A DNA stretch of 10,229 nt. It comes from Clostridiales bacterium (lineage in GTDB: Bacteria > Bacillota > Clostridia > Oscillospirales > Acutalibacteraceae). Shown in pieces: positions 5,429 to 10,229 of the stretch. The notes below the pieces were generated by a model. It saw only the letters and a list, made by a program, of their open reading frames with translations. It was not told the DNA's origin and searched no databases. Made by a program: the position numbers and the translations under genes. Location of the stretch: positions 1 through 10,229 of the forward strand of contig JAAVYX010000060.1 of the NCBI GenBank assembly GCA_022791355.1. Reading direction: 5' to 3'. The first letter of the stretch is position 1. Each line of letters opens with the position of its first letter.

Positions 5429-6120
5429 AGCTCAGCCTCTGGCTGGCCGGCCGGATAGGCCGGCGGGCCAACCCGCTGCATTACATAAACGGTCCGGAGA
5501 CCTTGCCGCCCCCCCTCACTCCCGCCGAGGAGGCCGACCTGATGGCCCGGTACGAAACGGATAACCAAACGGTCAAGGAGGAGCTGATTACCCATAACCT
5601 GCGTCTGGTGGTCTATATCGCCCGCAAGTTCGACGCGGCCGGCGCCGGGGTGGAGGACCTGATTTCCATCGGCACCATCGGACTTATCAAGGCGGTAAAT
5701 ACTTTCTGTCCCGAGCGGAAAATCAAGCTGGCCACCTACGCCTCCCGCTGCATCGAAAACGAGATTCTCATGTACCTGCGCAAAACCACCGCGCTGAAAA
5801 CCGAGATATCCATCGACGAGCCCCTGAATATCGACTGGGACGGCAACGAGCTGCTCCTGTCCGACGTGCTGGGCAGCGACGGGGACGAGGTAGGCAAAGG
5901 GGTGGAGCAGGAGGACGAACGTAATCTGCTCCACCGTATGGTAGACCGTCTGAATCCCAGAGAGCGGCAGATCATGCAGATGCGTTTCGGCATGGCCGGC
6001 TACCGGGAATATACCCAAAAGGAGGTGGCCGACTGTCTGGGCATCTCCCAGTCCTACATATCCCGCCTGGAAAAACGCATCATCGGCCGTCTGAAAAAGG
6101 ATATCGAGCGGGCGGTGTAA
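5401..6120 (+). CDS. sigE: RNA polymerase sporulation sigma factor sigma-E
   Basis: This is the first mother-cell sigma factor of sporulation; 239 aa is the normal length. The start ATG 5401 follows AAGGAG and lies inside the end of spoIIGA. The basic, amphipathic pro-sequence is residues 1-27; LHYINGPETLPPPL (26-39) aligns with the Bacillus processing site, placing the cut near H27/Y28. Region 2 covers about 60-128 (NLRLVVYIARKF, GVEDLISIGTIGLIKAVNTF, KLATYASRCIENEILMYLR). Region 4 covers about 184-233 (LNPRERQIMQMRFG, then the helix-turn-helix TQKEVADCLGISQSYISRLE). All parts are intact. It should be translated together with its protease SpoIIGA. The sigG gene that follows sigE in many Clostridia is not present downstream in this window. 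Confidence 0.98.
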   Translation: MRLITKLRLKLSLWLAGRIGRRANPLHYINGPETLPPPLTPAEEADLMARYETDNQTVKEELITHNLRLVVYIARKFDAAGAGVEDLISIGTIGLIKAVNTFCPERKIKLATYASRCIENEILMYLRKTTALKTEISIDEPLNIDWDGNELLLSDVLGSDGDEVGKGVEQEDERNLLHRMVDRLNPRERQIMQMRFGMAGYREYTQKEVADCLGISQSYISRLEKRIIGRLKKDIERAV

Positions 6121-6142
6121 AAATCTGTATAAAAAACTGTTT

Positions 6143-6290
6143 TTATATTGTCAAGAGAAGTTTCGCGTAATGTGTTCCCAGATGTTTCTCCAAAACGAAA
6201 TCGAGTAGCGCGCCCTCTTTCCCAGCCCAGTAAACGAGCAAGATCAGCCGCGCAATATCCCGCCTGGTAATAAAAAATAAAATACGAAAC
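6143..6290 (-). pseudogene. Coding-like relic of unknown origin
   Basis: A minus-strand open stretch reads ITRRDIARLILLVYWAGKEG then ALLDFVLEKHLGTHYAKLLL and stops at TAA (6143-6145). It has no ATG and no ribosome binding site, and its upstream part runs into a terminator. The composition is protein-like. The core KEGALLDFVLE recurs at 9750-9830 as EEGALLDMVLE with several changes at silent codon positions. It is best read as a decayed gene end or part of a dispersed element; no family was recognised. Confidence 0.3.
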
Positions 6291-6291
6291 G

Positions 6292-6323
6292 AAAAAAGAA
6301 CCTGAGATATCATCTCAGGTTCT
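6292..6323 (-). terminator. Rho-independent terminator of the 48-aa peptide gene
   Basis: A perfect 11-bp stem AGAACCTGAGA (arms 6297-6307 and 6313-6323, 5-nt loop) is followed on the minus strand by a run of six T. It starts 2 bases after the stop codon of the small gene at 6326-6472, which supports that gene being transcribed. Confidence 0.85.
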
Positions 6324-6325
6324 AA

Positions 6326-6472
6326 TCATATGTACCGCCTTTTCCTTTTTGAGGTAATATATAAGCCGCCAGGAATAAAAAGCCGCCAGGAATAAAACAA
6401 TATGACGCTCATCCCGCAAAGCGCCAGTATGCAAAACGCAAAGGCTTTGCAAAGCCCCTTGGCCTCGATCAT
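6326..6472 (-). CDS. Small hydrophobic membrane peptide (48 aa), toxin-like layout
   Basis: ATG 6472 has AAAAGGATGG about 6 bases upstream, and the TGA at 6326-6328 abuts a strong terminator. The peptide MIEAKGLCKAFAFCILALCG... has a short charged N-terminus, one membrane helix (about residues 8-34) and a basic tail TSKRKRRYI. A perfect hairpin (6497-6526) lies in the leader just upstream of the ribosome binding site. Single-helix peptides with basic ends and structured leaders resemble type I toxins and small membrane regulators, but no antisense RNA promoter was found, so this is inference. A 17-bp tandem duplication at 6363-6396 inside the gene changes the reading frame: with one copy the tail would read RLIYYLKKEKAVHMIRT (46 aa) and stop inside the terminator stem. 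Confidence 0.5.
   Translation of the reverse strand: MIEAKGLCKAFAFCILALCGMSVILFYSWRLFIPGGLYITSKRKRRYI
6363..6396. repeat. 17-bp perfect tandem duplication within the small peptide gene
   Basis: The unit AAGCCGCCAGGAATAAA occurs at 6363-6379 and again at 6380-6396 without mismatch. Seventeen is not a multiple of three, so gain or loss of one copy switches the C-terminal frame of the 48-aa peptide. Confidence 0.9.
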
Positions 6473-6496
6473 ACGGTTCCATCCTTTTAAAGTTGG

Positions 6497-6526
6497 CCCT
6501 GTACGGCAGAAAACCGCCGTACAGGG
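6497..6526 (-). promoter_or_regulatory. Leader hairpin upstream of the small peptide gene
   Basis: The arms CCCTGTACGGC (6497-6507) and GCCGTACAGGG (6516-6526) pair perfectly over 11 bp with an 8-nt loop. The hairpin ends about 10 bases before the AAAAGGATGG ribosome binding site on the minus strand. It could shield or expose translation, or end an upstream leftward transcript. Confidence 0.55.
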
Positions 6527-6953
6527 TTTCATAATTTATCGGTCGCTGTACTGCCGCATGGTAACGCCGCTAGAAGACAATCCGTTTCTTTGTAGAGCTG
6601 GCGGTAATTATCCCCTCCATAATATCGGTGAATCGTATCTACATCCATGGTAATAGAGGCATGACCCTCGTTATACTTCCGTAGTTGTCCGGTGTGCGGC
6701 TGCCCATAATCAATACGGGAAGCGAAGGCGCCGTCTTATCCGGCGGATTTAAATTTTCGTTCGGCCCATCGAGGGCATCACAAAAATTATGTTTTGCAGG
6801 ACAAAGCATAATTTGCTTCTCATTTTAGCTGGGAAACCGTCCGTATATAACGCTTTTTCACTGGAATCCGAGAGTGTCCGAGAGTAAAACCGAAAGTATA
6901 AATATGATACGCTTTTTGCGCCGATTTACAATATTGATTGAATCGATATGAAA

Positions 6954-6982
6954 TAGACGTGTAAATAGAGTAGCAGTATACT
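6954..6982 (+). promoter_or_regulatory. Probable sigma-A promoter of the dockerin gene
   Basis: TAGACG (6954-6959) and TATACT (6977-6982) have the ideal 17-bp spacer. A start near 6990 gives a leader of about 50 bases before the ATG at 7039, which has GGAGAGG as ribosome binding site. Confidence 0.5.
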
Positions 6983-7038
6983 ATAAAATAAAGTCGGGGT
7001 ATAAGCCGGCTGCATTTTTCATATATGGAGAGGCGTGT

Positions 7039-7492
7039 ATGAACATGAAAACGAAAAGAAAACGTCTGCTGGCGATTGCGGCGGCCTTTGTGATGACCGC
7101 CGCGGCCGCCGGTATTGGAGGACTGCCCATGAAAGTATATACCCCTGGACGATGGTCCGAACGCCCTCTATACCCTGCACCGCATAGAGGAGGACGGCGG
7201 AGCGACCCGACTGGAGGCGGCGGAGATGGACGGCAAGCTGCGGATTACGACCGACCGATTGGGACTTTTTGTGCTGACCGCAAAAGAGAAAAAGTTTGTG
7301 CTGGGCGGCCTGGATAAGAACGGAGCGATCACGATTGCCGACGTGATGGAGGCTTGTAAAGTTTTGGCCCGCCAGTCGGCCGGAACTGCGCCTACCGATG
7401 AAGAATTGGCCCATGGCGACCTGGATAAGAACGGAGAGATTACCATTGCCGACGTGATGGAAATCTGTAAGATGCTGGCTCGTCAGGCCTAA
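7039..7492 (+). pseudogene. Secreted dockerin-domain protein, frameshifted
   Basis: ATG 7039 (GGAGAGG upstream) begins a clear signal peptide: basic MNMKTKRKR, then LLAIAAAFVMTAAAAGIGG. The first frame degenerates after MKVY at about 7140. Another frame takes over directly: IPLDDGPNALYTLHRIEEDG, then LRITTDRLGLFVLTA, a beta-rich segment typical of gut clostridial surface proteins, followed by two dockerin repeats ending at 7492. Repeat 2, GDLDKNGEITIADVMEICKM, has full calcium ligands (D, D, N, T, D); repeat 1 has G in place of the first D (GGLDKNGAITIADVMEACKV). Dockerins plug enzymes into cohesin scaffolds at the cell surface. Restoring one TA in the (TA)3 at 7136-7141 rejoins the frames into about 150 aa. 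No catalytic domain is present. Confidence 0.8.
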
Positions 7493-7818
7493 GCCAAGCC
7501 GGTATAATCAAAACTACCCGTAAACAGGCGGCTTGTACAGGCGCCGGAAGGGCTGCTTATCGGTTTAGCCCCTCAAGAGGCGTCCCAAAAGCCGCGGCGT
7601 CGCGCCCACGGCAATCCGTAAGCGTATCAAATCCGTTTGCCGCGAGAATGGATACGCATTCCATTGCTGCTTATTTTGCAGTTGCCTTGCAAAAGCTCGA
7701 TTCCCTTTGGAAAGCGTTTTCTTTGTACTCCCCCGCCAACGCCGGGGAACGCAAGTTAAAGCGACAATAAAGGAGCGGGACGGTAAATGAACCGTCCCGC
7801 TCCTTTTGGTCTCTGATA
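7493..7818. other. Convergent intergenic stretch between dockerin and GH127 genes
   Basis: No gene is supported here. It holds inverted repeats GCGTATC (7622-7628) with GATACGC (7651-7657), and TTTTGCA (7674-7680) with TGCAAAA (7688-7694), then the bidirectional terminator at 7769-7807. Minus-strand frames across it are open in places but have no start signals. Confidence 0.5.
7769..7807. terminator. Bidirectional rho-independent terminator
   Basis: A perfect 16-bp stem (7769-7784 with 7791-7806, loop AAATGA), core GGAGCGGGACGGT, is followed by TTTT on the plus strand and TTTATTGT on the minus strand. It lies between two convergent genes, 12 bp past the GH127 stop codon, so it should end both transcripts. 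Confidence 0.9.
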
Positions 7819-9648
7819 TTATTCAGCCAAATTCTTCATTTCGGTCATGCGCAAAAGGGTGCAGCCGTAGGGGATAAAACGTTTTTCCTCCCGTTCGCCG
7901 ACAGCCGCCCCAGACAGGTCGGCGGGGACCAGGCCGTCGGTCTCCCATTCCACCGGCCGGCAGGGGACCTGTACGCTGACCGCCGCCCCGTCGGGGGAGA
8001 AGGGATAATCCCCCGGCTCCTTTTCCGTAAAGACCAGAGCCGACGGGTCCTCCAGATCAAAAGCGTACTTCCACTCGCTGTCGTTATACAGCTCCTCGTT
8101 TTCCATCCACCAGGGCTCGCCTTCCTTGTGCTGCTTCTCGGCCCGCTCCTTGACGTAGAGGGAGTAAACCAGCGGCCCTCGTGTGAGAACCCGGGCGTTG
8201 CGCGGCCGCTCCGCCAGCTTTGCCTCCATGGGGAAGGTAACCGTCCATTCGGTTTGTCCCTCGAAGGTGCGGTCGACGACGTAAAAGCCCTCTTCCACAC
8301 GGCCGGCCGTCCCGAAATCAGGCGCGCCGCACCAGCCGGGTACGCGCAGCCGCAGCTTGAAGGAAACCGGCCGGTCGCAGGCAACCGTAAACCGCACGGC
8401 GTCCCGGAAGGGATAGGCCGTATCCATCGCAACCGTAACCGGTACGCCGTCGATTTCAGTATACAGCCCGGCGGGGGCGTAGGCCAGTACGGTTACCCCG
8501 TCCTCGGCCTTCATAAAGACCGATTCGGCAAACTTGGGCCAGCCCTGGTGCATATTGGAGGTGCAGCAGCCGTAGTTGGGCTCTACCCCGAACAGGTTGG
8601 CCTCGGGACCATTGGTGCCGAAGTTGGGCTTGGGGTTGTACCGGCAGAAGGGCTGGTTGACCTGCTGGTCGTACTGATGGGCGTTCATGTCGGGGGTGAA
8701 GGTGGCGGGGAAGGCGTTGAAGGCGGCGGCCTCCAGCCGGTCGCCCCATACGCCGTCGCCAGTGAGGGCGAAAAGGTGCTCGAAGGAGTACATCAGCTCG
8801 GCCACGGCGCAGAGCTCGGTGCCCTGGAAGGGACTGTCCCCGTCCAGACACTCGTCCCCGGAAAAGACCCCGGTGGCCATGCCGTGATACCGCATGAGGG
8901 TATCGAAGGCCGCCTCGCCGAAGGCGGTATCCGACGTATCGCCGGTCAACCGGCCGTACAGCGCCGAACCCTTGAGCATCATGGCGTTGTTGACTACATG
9001 GTTGAACTGGCCCCAGTGGGTTTTTTCGTTGACCGTTTTGTAGGGCCAGCTTTGGCCGAAAAAGGCCTTCCAGTCAAAACCGGAGCCCCGAAGCTTGGCG
9101 GCCAAATGTAAAAGCCATTCCTCGCCCGACCGTTCGTACAGCCAGAAAACGGCGATCAAGCCCTCGTACCAGCGGGTCTGAGCCCAGCCGAACAGGGTGT
9201 TGCCGTCCACATGCCGGTCGAGACAGCGCAGCGCGCGGCGTACCGGCTCCTCCACCCGGTCGTCCCCGGTAGCCCGATGGTAGACGACCAGCACCTTGAG
9301 AATCAGCAGATAGGCCCAAACGTCGTACCGCCCCCGGTCCTCGCAGGGACAGATCCAGCCGTCCTCCTCCTGGGCCGCGATGATGCCGTCAATGTACCGG
9401 ACGGCGGTGGCCTTGAGCTTTTCATCGTCCAGCAGCCAGGCCAAGGGGATCAGACCGTCCAGCCAGTAAGGGACCCGTTCCCAGCCGTCGGCTGTCCCGC
9501 CGATCCAGGCGCTGTCCTTTATATCGGGCCAGAATTCGGCTAGGCGGCTGGTAAGCCCCGCCGCCTGGATTTCCAGCTGCCGGCGGAGCCAGCCTGTAGG
9601 GCGGATAGAAGGGGTGTTGTAAAAGGTATAGGGATTTTTTTTCAGCAT
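7819..9648 (-). CDS. GH127/DUF1680-type glycoside hydrolase (beta-L-arabinofuranosidase-like)
   Basis: ATG 9648 follows AGGAGG by 8 bases; 609 aa is about the family length. An alpha/alpha barrel covers roughly residues 20-375 and beta-sandwich domains the rest. The family's zinc and nucleophile set is complete: E278 and C280 in GTELCAVAEL and the pair C361-C362 in NYGCCTSNMHQGW. In the characterised Bifidobacterium enzyme HypBA1 the equivalent of C361 is the nucleophile. E266 (SGDECLDG) is a possible acid/base. No signal peptide is present, so it acts in the cytoplasm on imported small sugars. The founding activity is removal of beta-L-arabinofuranose, but related families with other specificities share this fold, so the substrate is open. 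It stands alone, with no transporter or regulator beside it here. Confidence 0.9.
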   Translation of the reverse strand: MLKKNPYTFYNTPSIRPTGWLRRQLEIQAAGLTSRLAEFWPDIKDSAWIGGTADGWERVPYWLDGLIPLAWLLDDEKLKATAVRYIDGIIAAQEEDGWICPCEDRGRYDVWAYLLILKVLVVYHRATGDDRVEEPVRRALRCLDRHVDGNTLFGWAQTRWYEGLIAVFWLYERSGEEWLLHLAAKLRGSGFDWKAFFGQSWPYKTVNEKTHWGQFNHVVNNAMMLKGSALYGRLTGDTSDTAFGEAAFDTLMRYHGMATGVFSGDECLDGDSPFQGTELCAVAELMYSFEHLFALTGDGVWGDRLEAAAFNAFPATFTPDMNAHQYDQQVNQPFCRYNPKPNFGTNGPEANLFGVEPNYGCCTSNMHQGWPKFAESVFMKAEDGVTVLAYAPAGLYTEIDGVPVTVAMDTAYPFRDAVRFTVACDRPVSFKLRLRVPGWCGAPDFGTAGRVEEGFYVVDRTFEGQTEWTVTFPMEAKLAERPRNARVLTRGPLVYSLYVKERAEKQHKEGEPWWMENEELYNDSEWKYAFDLEDPSALVFTEKEPGDYPFSPDGAAVSVQVPCRPVEWETDGLVPADLSGAAVGEREEKRFIPYGCTLLRMTEMKNLAE

Positions 9649-10133
9649 GGTGCAGTCCTCCTGATTGTTTTCTTATATGTTTTGTTTTTGGGTTTAGTTA
9701 GAATATTTTTGGACGAGGGGGAATTTTCGCGCCAGGTGCGTCTTTGTTATTACTCCAATACCATATCTAATAGCGCGCCCTCCTCTTTTGTAAAGCGATA
9801 AAAAAGAGGGAAAAGGGCTCTCAGGGGGGCCGCCCTTGCGCCCGCCGTTGGTGACGGAACTAGCAAGAAATGCAGCAAGTAACGCCTCTTAGAAGATTGA
9901 AGCCCCAAAATCGTATCTATTTTTGGTCAGGAACTAAGGAGGCTCTCATAAGCCGGCGAAATCTAACATAGCCTGGTCTATGAACTCGCCTGCGGCTGCC
10001 TCCAAGGCTGCAACCGACCTGCGGCTATTATAGCAAAGCGCCGCCGCCCTGACAATACGTCCGCTTTGGGATTCGCGTGTGAAAAAGCGGTGAAGAAGGG
10101 AGAATTTCCGACATTTGGCCTTTCGGCTTTTTG
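9649..10133. other. Intergenic stretch upstream of the GH127 gene
   Basis: No gene is firmly supported. On the minus strand, 9830 to 9750 reads ALFPLFYRFTKEEGALLDMV then LE and TAA, sharing its core with the relic at 6143-6290. A 77-codon minus-strand frame from ATG 10179 to 9946 (MSALQTLYNINTFYATKSRK...) has no ribosome binding site and its ATG lies inside a palindrome, so it is noted only. The 40 bp just before the GH127 ribosome binding site are A-rich on the coding strand, with a possible but poor -10 (TATAAG) and no clear -35. Confidence 0.4.
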
Positions 10134-10183
10134 TTGCATAAAAGGTATTTATATTGTATAATGTCTGCAACGCAGACATTATA
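10134..10183 (+). promoter_or_regulatory. Rightward promoter with palindromic operator-like site
   Basis: TTGCAT (10134-10139), a 17-bp spacer and a perfect TATAAT (10157-10162) form a sigma-A-type promoter pointing out of the window. The -10 is the left end of a perfect 12-bp inverted repeat (10157-10168 with 10172-10183, centre AAC). Because of the symmetry a second TATAAT faces left, but no -35 was seen for it. A dimeric repressor site or a 5' RNA hairpin are both possible. The gene served would start beyond 10229. Confidence 0.55.
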
Positions 10184-10229
10184 CCCGACGGATGGCCCCA
10201 CGCCGGGGACGGCGGGGATGCCGATTATA

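Larger units (their letters stand above)
6473..7038. other. Intergenic stretch with hairpins and a coding-like relic
   Basis: There is no conventional gene. On the minus strand, 6735 to 6529 is open and reads protein-like (HASITMDVDTIHRYYGGDNY then RQLYKETDCLLAAL), ending in TGA; it has no good start and looks like a relic, perhaps of a recombinase end, which is a weak guess. An AT-rich 13-bp stem with one G-T pair lies at 6784-6814 (loop CAGGA), with TTTTTG following on the minus strand, so it could end a leftward transcript. The right end holds the dockerin gene promoter. Confidence 0.4.

Noticed and set aside
7709..7722. CcpA cre-like site (GGAAAGCGTTTTCT, 13 of 14 match to the consensus).
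   Set aside because: It lies between the 3' ends of two convergent genes, not near a promoter, so a catabolite-control role is unlikely.
8128..9111. Plus-strand frame of 327 codons.
   Set aside because: It is antisense to the GH127 gene, whose motifs are complete; the frame is a by-product of high GC at third positions.
9946..10179. 77-codon minus-strand frame starting in the right-end palindrome.
   Set aside because: It has no ribosome binding site, its ATG is part of the palindrome, and no family was recognised. It may be another relic.

Overview
The window looks like chromosome from a GC-rich, spore-forming gut Clostridium (Oscillospiraceae/Ruminococcaceae type). The evidence is sporulation genes (spoIIGA-sigE and two coat proteins), a secreted dockerin protein, a glycan-degrading GH127-type enzyme, purine-rich ribosome binding sites and several TTG starts. 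The genus assignment is inference; no rRNA or tRNA is present.

Layout. 1-167: tandem hairpin units with a 42-bp period. 150-2667 (minus strand): a phage DNA-packaging module in the order sigma-like late regulator, small terminase, large terminase, 63-aa membrane protein. No portal or capsid gene is visible before the left edge. 2813-3419 (plus): two small spore coat genes behind a plausible sigma-E promoter and followed by a strong hairpin. 3708-3961 (plus): an XRE-type regulator broken by a one-base frameshift in an A-tract. 3962-4396: non-coding, ending in a spoIIG-type promoter with a 22-bp spacer and Spo0A-like boxes. 4397-6120 (plus): spoIIGA and sigE, overlapping by 28 bp; SpoIIGA carries an unusual insert with a perfect palindrome. 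6121-7038: no conventional gene, but a small minus-strand membrane peptide with its own terminator, a 17-bp tandem duplication, and coding-like relics. 7039-7492 (plus): a secreted dockerin protein split by a frameshift at a TA repeat. 7769-7807: a bidirectional terminator. 7819-9648 (minus): a GH127-type enzyme. 9649-10229: mostly relics, ending in a rightward promoter whose -10 box lies inside a 27-bp palindrome.

How the genes fit. Phosphorylated Spo0A would turn on spoIIGA-sigE; SpoIIGA then cleaves the sigma-E pro-sequence. Sigma-E could drive the coat pair through the promoter seen upstream of it. The dockerin protein and the GH127 enzyme point to plant or host glycan use, but they are convergent and not one operon. 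The phage module looks like a prophage edge or remnant. No clearly new multi-gene system was found. The best leads are the small membrane peptide locus, the SpoIIGA insert, the hairpin array and the palindromic promoter at the right end.
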